Positions 8,632-18,886 of a DNA stretch of 64,000 nt are shown here, piece by piece. How positions within the stretch are numbered: position 1 is the stretch's first letter; each line of letters starts with the position of its first letter. Source of the stretch: an uncultured Clostridia bacterium (GTDB lineage Bacteria > Bacillota > Clostridia > Oscillospirales > QAKW01); assembly GCA_944385895.1 (NCBI GenBank), contig CALWYZ010000010.1, forward strand, positions 1-64,000, in the 5' to 3' direction. A program made the translations under genes and the position numbers. The notes below the pieces were generated by a model, which saw only the letters and a program-made list of their open reading frames with translations, was not told the origin of the DNA and made no database searches.

Positions 8632-9627
8632 TCATGAATTGTTTTGTGCAAGTTTGTCACCGATTATATTAATCATCTGACTTTCATGATACGCCATAGC
8701 CTGGCGGATCGCATTTTTTATAGCACGGGCGTCGGAAGATCCGTGTGCTTTTATAACCGGCTTTGAAATTCCCAGCAGCGGTGCACCTCCGTATTCTTTA
8801 TAGTCATATTTGCTTTTAAATGCATTCAATTGCTTTAAAACAAGTACGGCACCTATTTTGGTAATAATATTCTTTTTAAATATATTTTTTATGCCGTTAG
8901 ACATCATTTTACTAACGCCTTCAAAGGTTTTTAAAGCTATGTTGCCTGTAAATCCATCAGTAACAATAACGTCACATCCGCCTAGGGCAATATCCCTGGC
9001 TTCAACGTTTCCTTTAAAGTTCATATCGGAATTCAAAAGCAGTTTATATGTATCCTGCTGAAGCTGTGTTCCCTTATGAGATTCGGTGCCGTTGTTGAGC
9101 AGTCCCACAAGCGGATTCTTTATGTTGTGCATATGTTTCATATATTCACATGCCATAAGGGCGAATTGTTCGAGATATTCAGGCTTGCATACAGCATTGG
9201 CGCCCATATCGGTAAGCATAAGCGGTCCGGTTTCGGTAGGGAATACAAATCCCAAAGCAGCGCGTTTTATTCCATGGATGCGTTTAATTATCATTGTTGC
9301 ACCTACAAGTACGGCGCCGCTGTTTCCTGCTGATACCGCGGCATCACAAACTCCGTCCTTGACAAGTCTGAATGCAACACCCATTGATGAATCTTTTTTG
9401 CTTTTGAGAATAGAAGTAGGTTCGTCGTCCATTGTAAGAACATCAGGAGCATCGACTATTTCAAATGTATCAGACGGTATGCCTTGTTTTTGCATAATAT
9501 GTGTGATTTCGTCTTTTTTGCCTGTAAGAACTATATTTGCTCCCAGTTGGTCAAACGCAAGTTTGCAGCCCTTGATTATTTCTAAAGGTGCATTGTCACC
9601 GCCGTATGCGTCTACCGCTATTTTCAT
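8632..9627 (-). CDS. plsX: Phosphate acyltransferase PlsX
   Basis: Converts acyl-ACP to acyl-phosphate for phospholipid synthesis. It begins [14 protein letters not shown], the family N-terminus, and contains VSAGNSGAVLVGA and VTDGFTGNIALKT, both PlsX hallmarks. Length 331 aa is normal. Its start codon overlaps the trmFO stop by one base, and acpP, its substrate carrier, is next downstream. Confidence 0.96.
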   Translation of the reverse strand: MKIAVDAYGGDNAPLEIIKGCKLAFDQLGANIVLTGKKDEITHIMQKQGIPSDTFEIVDAPDVLTMDDEPTSILKSKKDSSMGVAFRLVKDGVCDAAVSAGNSGAVLVGATMIIKRIHGIKRAALGFVFPTETGPLMLTDMGANAVCKPEYLEQFALMACEYMKHMHNIKNPLVGLLNNGTESHKGTQLQQDTYKLLLNSDMNFKGNVEARDIALGGCDVIVTDGFTGNIALKTFEGVSKMMSNGIKNIFKKNIITKIGAVLVLKQLNAFKSKYDYKEYGGAPLLGISKPVIKAHGSSDARAIKNAIRQAMAYHESQMINIIGDKLAQNNS

Positions 9628-10934
9628 TATAATTCTCCTTTGATTTCATTTATTTTTTCAAGCGCTCTTGCCGATATTGCCTCATATCTTTCGACTTTTG
9701 ATTTTATTCTGATCTCCAACGGTTCTATTATGCCGAAGTTCACGTTCATCGGCTGAAAATTTGAACAGCTGTCTTCACTTATATAATTTGCAAGAGCACC
9801 TGTCGCCGTGGCTTTTGTAAAATCTATCGGTTGCTTATTGTGCATTATGCGAGCCAAATTAATGCCTGCCACAAGGCCTGACGATGCCGATTCGACATAT
9901 CCCTCAACGCCTGTCATCTGGCCTGCAAAGAAAAGGTCATTTCTTTGTTTACAGCTGTAAAATTTGGTGAGCGACTTGGGTGAATCTATAAATGTATTCC
10001 TGTGCATTACCCCATATCTTATAAATTCGGCGTTCTGCAGACCCGGTATCATTGAAAACACACGCTTTTGCTCAGAAAATTTAAGATGTGTCTGAAATCC
10101 GACTATATTATAAAGTGTTCCGGCAAAGTTGTCCTTTCTCAACTGAACGACAGCAAATGATTTTTTGCCTGTTCGTTTGTCAATAATCCCCACGGGCTTT
10201 AACGGTCCGTATAAAAGTGTATCCGGACCTCTTTTTGCCATTACTTCAACAGGCATACATCCCTCAAATACATTTTTGTTTTCAAACCCGTGCAGCTGCA
10301 CGCATTCTGCGTTTGTTAGTGCCTGATGGAAGTTTCTGTATTGTTCTTCCGTCATGGGACAGTTGATATAATCAGGGGTACCTTTGTCGTAACGAGAAGC
10401 AAAAAACGCTGTTTCCATATCAATACTTTCTTTTGTTACAATAGGTGCGGCAGCATCAAAAAAATGCAGATATTTATTTCCCAGAAATTGGCCGATACTT
10501 TCAGATAAATCGTCGCTTGTCAATGGACCTGTTGCGATTATTATATTTTCTGTTTCTGGGATTTTAGTGATTTCTTTGCTTATAAAGGTAATATAGGGAT
10601 GTTTTTTTATAATTTCGGTAACCGAATTTGAAAATGATTTTCTGTCAACCGCAAGGGCACTGCCGGCTGGTACTTTGTTTTTATCAGCACACTGCATTAT
10701 GACTGAGTCCAGTCTTCTCATTTCTTCTTTAAGAAGACCTACGGCGTTGGATAGCGAATCTGAACGCAGGGAATTGGAACAGACAAGCTCTGCAAAATCG
10801 TCGCTGCAGTGAGCAGGGGATTTTTTAACCGGTTTCATGTCAAAAAGCTCTACATAAATACCTCGTTTTGCAAGCTGATATGCCGCTTCGCATCCGGCAA
10901 GCCCGGCTCCTATTACGGTTGCTTTATTGTTCAT
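9627..10934 (-). CDS. trmFO: tRNA (uracil-54-C5) methyltransferase, folate-dependent, TrmFO
   Basis: FAD enzyme that makes ribothymidine 54 in tRNA using methylene-tetrahydrofolate. The FAD site is [19 protein letters not shown] at residues 7-25; the conserved [22 protein letters not shown] and the [17 protein letters not shown] region near the C-terminus are diagnostic. At 435 aa it is full length. It overlaps topA by 11 bases, a usual arrangement in Firmicutes (topA-trmFO). Confidence 0.96.
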   Translation of the reverse strand: MNNKATVIGAGLAGCEAAYQLAKRGIYVELFDMKPVKKSPAHCSDDFAELVCSNSLRSDSLSNAVGLLKEEMRRLDSVIMQCADKNKVPAGSALAVDRKSFSNSVTEIIKKHPYITFISKEITKIPETENIIIATGPLTSDDLSESIGQFLGNKYLHFFDAAAPIVTKESIDMETAFFASRYDKGTPDYINCPMTEEQYRNFHQALTNAECVQLHGFENKNVFEGCMPVEVMAKRGPDTLLYGPLKPVGIIDKRTGKKSFAVVQLRKDNFAGTLYNIVGFQTHLKFSEQKRVFSMIPGLQNAEFIRYGVMHRNTFIDSPKSLTKFYSCKQRNDLFFAGQMTGVEGYVESASSGLVAGINLARIMHNKQPIDFTKATATGALANYISEDSCSNFQPMNVNFGIIEPLEIRIKSKVERYEAISARALEKINEIKGEL

Positions 10935-13032
10935 TTTTTTCTTCCTTATGATCGTCTGTACTGTTAACGGATGCTGATTTACTGCAGTCAGGATTGGGAC
11001 AGTAAATTATTTTTCGCTTGCCGCTTTTTCTGAAAAGATTACTTCCGCATTTTTTGCACTTGGTAGTAAGCGGTTCGTCCCAGGTCATATAATCGCATTT
11101 AGGAAAATTTTCGCATCCGAAATATATTTTTCCTGTCTTAGATTTTTTCTTTAAAATTTTACCGCCGCATTTTGGACATGCCACACCGGTATCAAACACA
11201 ATGGCTTTTGTAAACTTACATTCGGGATAACCGGGGCAGGCCAAAAATTTGCCGAATTTTCCACTTTTGATAACAAGGTTTTTGCCGCAATTCGGGCATA
11301 TTTCCTCAGTCACCTCATCAGGCACTTTAATTCTTGTTTCTTTAAGCTCGGCTTCGGCTTTTGCCAGCGTATCGCTGAAAATGTCATAAAATTGTGATAT
11401 TAACTGCTGCCATTTTATTTTTCCGTCCGAGATCTTATCCAGCTCAGTTTCAAGGTTGGCGGAAAAGTCGTAGTCTATTATTGAGGAAAAATAATCCTTC
11501 ATCAGTTTGGTAGTGACTTGACCAAGCGCTGTCGGCTTTAAAAATTTACCGTCACGCTCAACATAGCCACGTGCAAGTATTGTAGAAATGATAGGCATAA
11601 ACGTAGACGGACGCCCAATCCCGTTTTCATCAAGTGCCTTAGTGAGCGTACCTTCAGTATATCTAGCCGGAGGCTGTGTAAAATTCTGGATTTTTTCCAG
11701 GTCTGTCAGTTTGAGCTTTTCGCCGTTTTCCAACTTGTAAAACTTTTTGTCATTGGATTCTTTGTCAAAATCGTTATATAAAGCTGTAAAGCCATTAAAC
11801 TTTACAGATTGGCAATACGCTTTAAACAGATAGGTCCCGTCTGATATATCAACGGATTGAGTATCGTATTTGGCGTCACTCATCTGACTTGCTATAAAAC
11901 GCTCATAGATAATTTTATAAAGCTTATACTGATCGTTGGAAAGAGAAGCTTTAATTTTTTCCGGAGTAAGATCGATATTTGTCGGTCTGATTGCTTCATG
12001 AGCATCCTGAGCAGTATTTTTTGATTTGTAATAGCGTCTTTTCTGTGGATAGTATTGCTCGCCGAAATTTGAAATAATAAAGTCTTTGGCTGCATTTGCA
12101 GCATCGTCAGATATGCGCAGCGAGTCAGTTCTCATATATGTTATGAGACCGACAAGACCTACGTGCTCGACATTTATTCCTTCATACAGCTCCTGAGCCG
12201 CTTTCATTGTGCGTTTGGTCTGAAAATTAAAGCGCTTGGAGGCTTCCTGCTGAAGTGTTGATGTTGTAAAAGGCGGAGCAGGGCTTTTTTTCTTTTCACC
12301 CAATTTTATCGAAGTAACGGTAAACTCTCCGTTTATACATTTGTTATATATTTCATCAGCAAGCTCTTGATTTGTGATGTCTATGGCTTTTTTTGCAGTA
12401 CCATAGAATTTAGCTGGAATTTTTGAATTTGAGTTGGATTTTTTGAATATTGCGTTTAAATTCCAGTATTCTTCCGGCTTAAAATTATTTATTTCGTTTT
12501 CACGATCTACTATCATGGCAGTTGCTACAGACTGAACGCGTCCAGCAGAAAGACCTTTTTTTACTTTTTTCCAAAGAAAAGGAGATAGCTTGTATCCCAC
12601 TATTCTGTCAAGTACGCGACGAGCCTGCTGAGCGTCTACCAGATCGTAGTCTATATTTCTTGGATGTTTTACAGCTTCCTGAAGCGCATTTTTTGTTATT
12701 TCGTTAAAAACAACACGCTTTGAGTTTTTTTCATTTAATCCCAAGAGTTCATAAAGATGCCATGAAATTGCCTCTCCTTCTCGATCAGGGTCGGTGGCAA
12801 GATACACTGTATCGGCGGCTTTGGCTTCTTTTTTTAAAGATCTTATCAAGTCGCTTTTTCCGCGGATGGTTATATACTTTGGAGTAAAGTTATTTTCCAA
12901 ATCAACTCCAAAGGTACTCTTGGGCAGGTCTCTTACGTGGCCTTTGGATGATACAACTTTATATTTTTTTCCTAAATATTTTTCAATTGTCTGAGCTTTC
13001 GCCGGAGACTCAACAATAAGTAAATTTGACAT
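10924..13032 (-). CDS. topA: DNA topoisomerase I
   Basis: Type IA topoisomerase that relaxes negative supercoils. The TOPRIM domain opens with [17 protein letters not shown] and has [12 protein letters not shown]; the active-site tyrosine is in [14 protein letters not shown]. Three C-terminal zinc-binding modules with CxxC pairs are visible (about residues 570-690). The 702-aa length is standard. It sits 10 bases after dprA and overlaps trmFO. Confidence 0.96.
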   Translation of the reverse strand: MSNLLIVESPAKAQTIEKYLGKKYKVVSSKGHVRDLPKSTFGVDLENNFTPKYITIRGKSDLIRSLKKEAKAADTVYLATDPDREGEAISWHLYELLGLNEKNSKRVVFNEITKNALQEAVKHPRNIDYDLVDAQQARRVLDRIVGYKLSPFLWKKVKKGLSAGRVQSVATAMIVDRENEINNFKPEEYWNLNAIFKKSNSNSKIPAKFYGTAKKAIDITNQELADEIYNKCINGEFTVTSIKLGEKKKSPAPPFTTSTLQQEASKRFNFQTKRTMKAAQELYEGINVEHVGLVGLITYMRTDSLRISDDAANAAKDFIISNFGEQYYPQKRRYYKSKNTAQDAHEAIRPTNIDLTPEKIKASLSNDQYKLYKIIYERFIASQMSDAKYDTQSVDISDGTYLFKAYCQSVKFNGFTALYNDFDKESNDKKFYKLENGEKLKLTDLEKIQNFTQPPARYTEGTLTKALDENGIGRPSTFMPIISTILARGYVERDGKFLKPTALGQVTTKLMKDYFSSIIDYDFSANLETELDKISDGKIKWQQLISQFYDIFSDTLAKAEAELKETRIKVPDEVTEEICPNCGKNLVIKSGKFGKFLACPGYPECKFTKAIVFDTGVACPKCGGKILKKKSKTGKIYFGCENFPKCDYMTWDEPLTTKCKKCGSNLFRKSGKRKIIYCPNPDCSKSASVNSTDDHKEEKNEQ

Positions 13033-13042
13033 ATTAAACCTC

Positions 13043-14203
13043 TCAAACTAAAATTTTATACTTGTTTCCGGGACAACTGACAATTGCACCCTTGGCTTCC
13101 AGTGATGATATAATTCCCAGTACCTGAGATACGGGAATATTTGTACGATCGATTATGTAGTCGGCAGTTACCTCCCTATGGCTCATCAGAGCAAAAACCT
13201 TCTGTTCATCCTCATCAAGCTGTTTGATAATGACTCGCTTGAAATCTTCCACTTTTATAAATAGGTCTTCCTCTGATTTTTTAAGTATGTTGATCTGATC
13301 TTTTTCAGAGCATTTTATTAATACGTCTTTATATCTTGGCAGATATGTTTCAAGCACATCCTCATATCCGAAAATAGGCGTTGCGCCGTCTTTGATAAGC
13401 TTATTGGAGCCCTTTGACTGGATCATATCTATATTTGCGGGCACAGCAAATACATCTCTGCCCTGATCCGCGGCATATCCCGCAGTTATAAGCGAGCCGC
13501 TGACCTGGGGTGCTTGTGTTACTATTGTACCCAATGAAACGCCGCTTAATATCCTGTTACGTTCATGGTATGCATATTTGCTGGTTTTCTCGTTTGGAAG
13601 GTGTTCAGATATTACAACACCATTATATCGTATATTTTTAAATTTATACTTATTTGTATAATTAGTTGCGATTAGTCCGTCCGGAAGAACCATTATTACA
13701 CTTCCGTCTGATTTGACAGCGCTTTCCATTGCAAAGGAGTCAATGCCTTTAGCAACACCGCAGGCGATAGTAAAGCCGCATGCAGCAAGCATACCGCTTA
13801 TATATGTTGTGGTTACCTCGCCATAAGTTGTGCAGTCTCTGGTACCGACAATAGTAATGCAAGGCTTAGAAAACGCCTTGGCATAATTGCCGTAGTAAAA
13901 CAGCACGCACGGAGGATTGTCTATTTCACGCAGTAACTTTGGATAATCGTCGTCTTCTATCGTTGTGATTCCTATAGAATTGGATTTGCAAAGACGGTAA
14001 GTCTGATTGACAGACGACAGATCTTTGTCCAAAAGCATACTTTTATCTTTATCAGTCAAGAACTCCAATGAATCAATGTCTTTAACAGTACATGAGTATA
14101 TTGACTGGATATTACCAAGTTTTTTATAAATTTTGTAGGTCTTTAAGCTTCTGTCATTTAATGCAGTTTTAAGCCATATCCATAGAATATGATTTTCATT
14201 CAT
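13043..14203 (-). CDS. dprA: DNA-processing protein DprA
   Basis: Single-strand DNA-binding, RecA-loading protein used in transformation and recombination. The Rossmann-like DprA domain contains IVGTRDCTTYGEVTT and the later GSLITAGYAADQGRDVFAVP; the end of the protein is a winged-helix-like DML1 domain (about 320-386). Full length at 386 aa. Overlaps the rRNA methyltransferase stop by 8 bases. Other competence genes are not in the window. Confidence 0.93.
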   Translation of the reverse strand: MNENHILWIWLKTALNDRSLKTYKIYKKLGNIQSIYSCTVKDIDSLEFLTDKDKSMLLDKDLSSVNQTYRLCKSNSIGITTIEDDDYPKLLREIDNPPCVLFYYGNYAKAFSKPCITIVGTRDCTTYGEVTTTYISGMLAACGFTIACGVAKGIDSFAMESAVKSDGSVIMVLPDGLIATNYTNKYKFKNIRYNGVVISEHLPNEKTSKYAYHERNRILSGVSLGTIVTQAPQVSGSLITAGYAADQGRDVFAVPANIDMIQSKGSNKLIKDGATPIFGYEDVLETYLPRYKDVLIKCSEKDQINILKKSEEDLFIKVEDFKRVIIKQLDEDEQKVFALMSHREVTADYIIDRTNIPVSQVLGIISSLEAKGAIVSCPGNKYKILV

Positions 14204-14969
14204 TGTTCTGTCTTTTATTCTCCCACAATATTATTGAAGCGGCAACAGCCGCATTAAGTGATTCATTTTTGCCGTACATAGGTATATACATACCAAAGCT
14301 GCATACAGGTTTTATGTCGTTTGATATTCCGCTTCCTTCATTACCTATTACAACTACCTTTTTTGAAGATTCACACAGCTTGTCAATGGTTTTGTAGCTT
14401 TTATCAAGTCCTGTTCCTATAATGTCATATCCGAGGTCTTTTTTAAAGCTGAGAAATTCCTTCAGATCTGTTTTAATTAGATTCAGTCTGAATGTGCTGC
14501 CCATTGCGGCACGTAAAGCTTTGGGTGAATATACATCACAGCAGTCTTGGCTCAAAACGACAGCTTTTACGCCAAACGCTTCAGCAGAACGCAGAATTGC
14601 ACCGATATTGGACGGATCTTGTATATTATCCAGAGCCAGTATAAAATCTTCTTTCGTATTTGAAACATTGATATTCTTTTGCTCACAAACAGCTATAAAA
14701 TCCTGCGGGGTTGTAAGTGATGATATTTTTTCAATTACGTTTTGGGTTGATATGAAGATAGTTTTTTTATCAATATTTGACGGAAGCTCAGACAGGTCTG
14801 CTTTATCACTTGCAAAGCAGTACTTTATTTTAAAGTCTTCGTTGACAAGCTCGCGTATTAGCTTTATGCCTTCGGCAATAAACATACCACACTCATGACG
14901 CTGTTTTGCCTGCTTTAACTTAACCACGTTTTTGACTGTTTTATTTTGAGAGCTTGTTATTTTTTCCAT
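14196..14969 (-). CDS. TrmH/SpoU-family RNA 2'-O-methyltransferase
   Basis: SPOUT-class methyltransferase. It has an N-terminal substrate-binding domain (MEKITSSQNKTVKNVVKLK) and three SpoU motifs: ALDNIQDPSNIGAILRSAEA, VVVIGNEGSGIS, and IPMYGKNESLNAAVAASI. The target nucleotide (23S rRNA is likely) cannot be fixed from the motifs. First gene of the block running through dprA, topA, trmFO and plsX; AAGGAG site 6 nt before the ATG. Confidence 0.9.
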   Translation of the reverse strand: MEKITSSQNKTVKNVVKLKQAKQRHECGMFIAEGIKLIRELVNEDFKIKYCFASDKADLSELPSNIDKKTIFISTQNVIEKISSLTTPQDFIAVCEQKNINVSNTKEDFILALDNIQDPSNIGAILRSAEAFGVKAVVLSQDCCDVYSPKALRAAMGSTFRLNLIKTDLKEFLSFKKDLGYDIIGTGLDKSYKTIDKLCESSKKVVVIGNEGSGISNDIKPVCSFGMYIPMYGKNESLNAAVAASIILWENKRQNNE

Positions 14970-15011
14970 ACTACTCCTTCAATCAAAACATTAAATGCTA
15001 AAAACATTCCT

Positions 15012-15039
15012 ATTATAATATATTTTTAAAAAAATACAA
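15012..15039 (-). promoter_or_regulatory. Promoter for the rRNA methyltransferase-dprA-topA block
   Basis: Minus-strand TTGTAT (15034-15039), 16-nt spacer, TATAAT (15012-15017), about 40 nt upstream of the start codon. Confidence 0.55.
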
Positions 15040-15141
15040 GACTTTTTTCTGTTTTGAAAAAACAACGGTAATATTTTGAAGACAAAATAAATATAAATTG
15101 AATAAAGAATATGCCGTAAATATGGCGGAACGGAGATAGCT

Positions 15142-16650
15142 ATGGACTGCAATATAATCAAAAATAATATTTATTCGTGTAAAACGGTTTACGAAAGCTT
15201 TTCTGAGGAAAAAATTGATTTTGATATTGTCATACCTGATTATTGTGCCGAGGCTGTCAAAATACTCAAATGTGAAGTACAGCCTGTAATCAGTTCCAAG
15301 ACAATTGACGGCGACAGGCTTATAATAGAAGGTATATGTACTGTAAATGTTATTTATATCGACCAGCAGACAGGCGCTGTAAAATCAATAATAGAGTCAT
15401 CATCTTTTACACAGACATGTATGCTTAAAGAGCAACTGTCAGCTTACCGTATAAAAATTAAAATGAGAACTTCCAATGTCAGCTGTCGTCTTCAAAACTC
15501 ACGCAGGATCAGCGTTAAGGCAGTTATAGGCATTGCGGCAAAAGTTATGGGGAATGCCCAGACGAATATTATAGAAAGTATAGAAGATTGTGATATCGAA
15601 ACTTTATTTGATAAAATTGAAGCGTGTACATATGTTAACAGCGGTGAAGCTGATGTGAGGATCAGCGGTGAAATGGAACTGTCAATGCCGGTGGTAGATA
15701 TTATCAAATGTGACGGCTGTATAGCAATAAGTGAGCTGAAAGTTATAAATGATAAAGTTATTATAAAAGGAGAAGCAATTATAGACTGCCTGTATACCAC
15801 GGGTGAGACGATAAATGATCTTGAGTCGGCACAAACGATAATCCCATTTAATGAGATTGTTGATGTCGAAGGCGCAGTAGAGGACGAAGTAGGCGAGGCA
15901 GAGTGCGAGATAATCAGCATACGCTGTGATATTGCCGATGAGTCGAATATGATAAACGTAGAAGTAGATGCAAGAGCCGTGGCGTCAGCATACAATCATA
16001 TGCAGATTGAGCTGCTGAGTGACGTTTATTCGCGCTCTTTTGAAATTCAAACACAAACCAGCCAGATTAATATTGAGTCGTTATCTGACAATATAATGTT
16101 TTCGGAATCGATAAAGAACTCCGTGGAACTTGATATGGAAGACGCCAGAATATGCGATGTGGCGTTAAAGCCTGTAATAAAAAATGTATCGTATGGGGAC
16201 GGAACTCTCATAATTGAAGGAGATATAAATGTCTGTATTTATGCTGTTAACCATGAAGAGTACCGATTTACCGATAAGGTAGTGCCGTTTAGTATAGAAA
16301 AGGCATTTATAAAAAGTGATGACACAATGAGGTGTGAAGCGGTTGTTTGTGCAAAGAACGTAAGTTATACGATGCCAAACGATACAACCTTGGAGTTCAA
16401 AGCGGATATGCTTTTCAATGTTCTTGTATTTGCGGAAAATAAATATACCGTTATTGACAATATAGAAAAAAGCGAAGATACCAATACATGCTTTGGATCA
16501 AAAATCATTGTGTATTATGCCGATAAGGGAGAAAGTCTTTGGGATATAGCAAAGAAATATCATACTTCTGTAGATATAATAAAACGAGATAATACACTTG
16601 ACAACAGTATTGTGACCGAGAGTAAAATGCTTTTGATATCAGGAAATTAA
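15142..16650 (+). CDS. DUF3794 (SPOCS)/LysM protein, SipL-like spore coat morphogenesis factor
   Basis: Three SPOCS/DUF3794-type beta-rich units are arranged along the protein (about residues 20-130, 165-270 and 310-420), followed by a C-terminal LysM domain (about 455-500, with YYADKGESLWDIAKKYHTS). This layout is that of SipL, the partner of SpoIVA that links the coat to the forespore surface in clostridia. At 502 aa it is close to SipL. It is transcribed away from the rRNA methyltransferase and ends at a long hairpin. A sigma-E promoter is expected but I could not identify one with confidence. It is the best evidence here for a spore former. Confidence 0.85.
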   Translation: MDCNIIKNNIYSCKTVYESFSEEKIDFDIVIPDYCAEAVKILKCEVQPVISSKTIDGDRLIIEGICTVNVIYIDQQTGAVKSIIESSSFTQTCMLKEQLSAYRIKIKMRTSNVSCRLQNSRRISVKAVIGIAAKVMGNAQTNIIESIEDCDIETLFDKIEACTYVNSGEADVRISGEMELSMPVVDIIKCDGCIAISELKVINDKVIIKGEAIIDCLYTTGETINDLESAQTIIPFNEIVDVEGAVEDEVGEAECEIISIRCDIADESNMINVEVDARAVASAYNHMQIELLSDVYSRSFEIQTQTSQINIESLSDNIMFSESIKNSVELDMEDARICDVALKPVIKNVSYGDGTLIIEGDINVCIYAVNHEEYRFTDKVVPFSIEKAFIKSDDTMRCEAVVCAKNVSYTMPNDTTLEFKADMLFNVLVFAENKYTVIDNIEKSEDTNTCFGSKIIVYYADKGESLWDIAKKYHTSVDIIKRDNTLDNSIVTESKMLLISGN

Positions 16651-16686
16651 TAATAAGCCGTATGCAATGCATACGGCTTATTATTA
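16648..16686. terminator. Bidirectional terminator, 18-bp perfect stem
   Basis: Arms 16648-16665 and 16669-16686 pair perfectly with a 3-nt loop. AT-rich ends serve as U-tracts in both directions between these convergent genes. The right arm includes the stop codon of the GTPase gene. Confidence 0.85.
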
Positions 16687-17625
16687 ATAAAATGTAGCAA
16701 GCTCCTGCTCAGGCGCCAGCGAGAGCTCAAGGCTGTCCGCGTGTAGAACCGGCCCTTTTGACTGATATATTTCATTATATTCAATCTTTATTACCGCTTT
16801 GACATACACCCAGTCTCGTGTCTTGAACTGTTCCTGACCTTCATACAAAAGCACAAGCGCTCCAAAAGAAATATCTTCTGCACAGCATGTCATTATATGT
16901 CTGCCAATGGCATAAGTGTTTGGAGGCATTGCGTTATCTTTTGCAACCATTCCTTTAAACCTGACGGTTTTACCGTTATATTTCGATGTATCCTCCATTA
17001 AATCTCTGTACCAGATTGCAAAATCCTTATCCTCGATTTCAATAATGTCTGCTTCTATATCAAAGGGAAGGGGATCGGCAAATTCGTCATATTCTATTTC
17101 GCCGTCTTTATACTCATATATGATACTGGCGCTTCGGCTGAAGGTACGGACTTCTTTGTGATATTGCATAAGATCGCTATGTTTTTCAACTCTGTTGAAA
17201 ATTACAGTTTCACAGGTTTTCAACTTATCAGCCACAAGGTTTCTCATGTTTGCATTGTATATAAAAAATGTTGAGGCGTCAATAAACAGCATTTCCTGAT
17301 AAATAAGCCAATTTTCAGGCAAATTTTCATAAAGCAGGTTCAGTTCCCACATACCGTTGTATTCTATTAATACCCGCTGCATGCGGTATTTTTTTTGCAG
17401 ATCGAGCATTTTGCCGGCAGTAAGCTCGTCTTTATTCTCTATAGTATGGAAAAAGACACTGTCGGAAGGGAATTTTGAAGGTGTATACTCGACCTCGCCT
17501 TCTTCACATAATATAACCAATGTGCGTTCGCCGTCATAAAATCGCGGGTCTTCAAGAGTCTCTTGAATAAATTTCGTTTTTCCAGCGTCAAGAAAACCGG
17601 TAAAAAGGTAAACAGGCATCTCCAT
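16684..17625 (-). CDS. G3E-type GTPase fused to a DUF1980-like domain
   Basis: N-terminal CobW/G3E P-loop domain: Walker A GFLDAGKT at residues 10-17 and a LVILCEEGEVEY strand. The CxCC metal motif found in its neighbour is absent. The C-terminal 100 residues (about 205-313) resemble DUF1980/TIGR03943 (YcgQ-like) proteins: GRHIMTCCAEDISFGALV, then RDWVYVKAVI and a proline-rich end. Such proteins partner DUF318 permeases and are often linked to zinc control, so a metal-handling role is inferred. It starts 16 nt after the His-rich GTPase and is likely co-transcribed. Confidence 0.75.
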   Translation of the reverse strand: MEMPVYLFTGFLDAGKTKFIQETLEDPRFYDGERTLVILCEEGEVEYTPSKFPSDSVFFHTIENKDELTAGKMLDLQKKYRMQRVLIEYNGMWELNLLYENLPENWLIYQEMLFIDASTFFIYNANMRNLVADKLKTCETVIFNRVEKHSDLMQYHKEVRTFSRSASIIYEYKDGEIEYDEFADPLPFDIEADIIEIEDKDFAIWYRDLMEDTSKYNGKTVRFKGMVAKDNAMPPNTYAIGRHIMTCCAEDISFGALVLLYEGQEQFKTRDWVYVKAVIKIEYNEIYQSKGPVLHADSLELSLAPEQELATFY

Positions 17626-17641
17626 AAACGCGTATTACTCC

Positions 17642-18712
17642 TTAACTAAAGAGCTTTTCAAGCTCTTTTTCATTTATTTTTGCACCTATGACGCAGATTC
17701 TGCCGGTAATATCAGCTTGGCCGTTTCTGATATCAGCTTGACCTGGTACATAATCAAAATGCAGCCAGTCTCCGTTGCTAGAAGGTACGATACCCTTGGC
17801 CCGCAAAATGTCACCGTATAATTTATTATCGTCTAGCGCGCTGAGAATATCAGATAGCTCTGTTTTGCTGAATTTTCTTGATGTCTGTTTTCCCCAGCTT
17901 GTAAATATTTCATCGGCATGATGATGCCCATGGTGCTCGTGACACCCACACTCGCATTCATCATGATGATCGTGTTCATGTTCATGATGGTGCTCATGCT
18001 CATGTTCATGATGGTGCTCGTGACACTCACACTCGCATTCATCATGGTGTTCATGCTCATGTTCATGGTGATGCTCATGCTCATTATGTGAATCTATCAG
18101 AGATTTTATAAAATGTTCGTTGTCGGACTCAATAGCATTTAGAAGCTGTGTTCCGCTGAGCTTGTCCCATGATGTGACAGAAATAACCGCATCGGGATTT
18201 AAAGATTTAATTGTATCTATACATAAACTGATCTTGTCATCAGATAAGCCGTCTGTATGGCTCAGGATGACAGTTTTTGCACTTGTTATCTGATTGTCAA
18301 AGAACTCTCCGAAATTTTTATGATATATTTTAAATCTTGAGGCATCAGCAACTGTTGAAAAGCTGTTGAGCTTTACATTGTCAGACAAAACTGTTTTAAC
18401 CGCTGTTATGACGTCGGAAAGCTTACCTACACCGGACGGCTCTATTATAATTCTGTCAGGAGAATATTCAGAGATCACTTTTTCAAGAGCTTTTGAAAAA
18501 TCTCCGGAAAGAGAACAGCAAATACACCCGCTGTTCATCTCAGTAACGGTAACACCGGCATCTTTCAAAAATCCGCCGTCTATACCTATTTCTCCGAATT
18601 CGTTTTCAATTATAACGATTTTTTCAGTACTCAATGCTTCTGCCAGAATTTTTTTGATCAAAGTTGTTTTGCCTGCTCCCAAAAAACCGGATATAATATC
18701 AATTTTGGTCAT
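17642..18712 (-). CDS. G3E GTPase (CobW/ZNG1-type metallochaperone) with His/Glu/Cys-rich tract
   Basis: Metal-insertion GTPase. Walker A GFLGAGKT spans residues 9-16, and the metal-binding CxCC motif is C63-I-C65-C66. Residues about 210-264 are almost entirely His, Glu, Asp and Cys and are built from a tandem repeat of about 27 codons whose units end DECECxCHEHH; this tract should bind several zinc (or nickel or cobalt) ions. A CobW C-terminal domain (about 270-356) follows. A good promoter precedes it and the DUF1980-fused GTPase follows. The exact client protein is unknown. Confidence 0.88.
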   Translation of the reverse strand: MTKIDIISGFLGAGKTTLIKKILAEALSTEKIVIIENEFGEIGIDGGFLKDAGVTVTEMNSGCICCSLSGDFSKALEKVISEYSPDRIIIEPSGVGKLSDVITAVKTVLSDNVKLNSFSTVADASRFKIYHKNFGEFFDNQITSAKTVILSHTDGLSDDKISLCIDTIKSLNPDAVISVTSWDKLSGTQLLNAIESDNEHFIKSLIDSHNEHEHHHEHEHEHHDECECECHEHHHEHEHEHHHEHEHDHHDECECGCHEHHGHHHADEIFTSWGKQTSRKFSKTELSDILSALDDNKLYGDILRAKGIVPSSNGDWLHFDYVPGQADIRNGQADITGRICVIGAKINEKELEKLFS

Positions 18713-18746
18713 GTTAACACTTCCTATAATTTAGTAATCTTTATTT

Positions 18747-18775
18747 ATTATATCATCTTGTATTTTAAAGTTCAA
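18747..18775 (-). promoter_or_regulatory. Promoter for the GTPase pair
   Basis: Minus-strand TTGAAC (18770-18775), exact 17-nt spacer, TATAAT (18747-18752), 35 nt before the start codon. I looked for a Zur-type palindrome over it and did not find a clear one. Confidence 0.7.
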
Positions 18776-18825
18776 TCATATCCTCAAAGTTTATTTGGAT
18801 TGTACAATGAAAAAATATGTTTCTA

Positions 18826-18854
18826 TTGATTTTAATGTTTTAAGGATATATAAT
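18826..18854 (+). promoter_or_regulatory. Promoter for the SGNH hydrolase gene
   Basis: TTGATT (18826-18831), 17-nt spacer, TATAAT (18849-18854); the start codon follows 32 nt later behind GGGGGTGG. Confidence 0.65.
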
Positions 18855-18886
18855 ACACATAATGATGGTATTTTGGGGGTGGTGAA

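Noticed and set aside
9086-9643. A 185-codon plus-strand frame opposite plsX
   Set aside because: Shadow of plsX, which has family motifs on the other strand; no ribosome site.
15492-15995. A 167-codon minus-strand frame opposite the SipL-like gene
   Set aside because: Ser/Ile-rich shadow without start signals; the plus strand has a full DUF3794/LysM protein.
18747-18775. Zur-box over the GTPase promoter
   Set aside because: No clear palindrome of the expected type could be found, so zinc control remains only an inference from the proteins.
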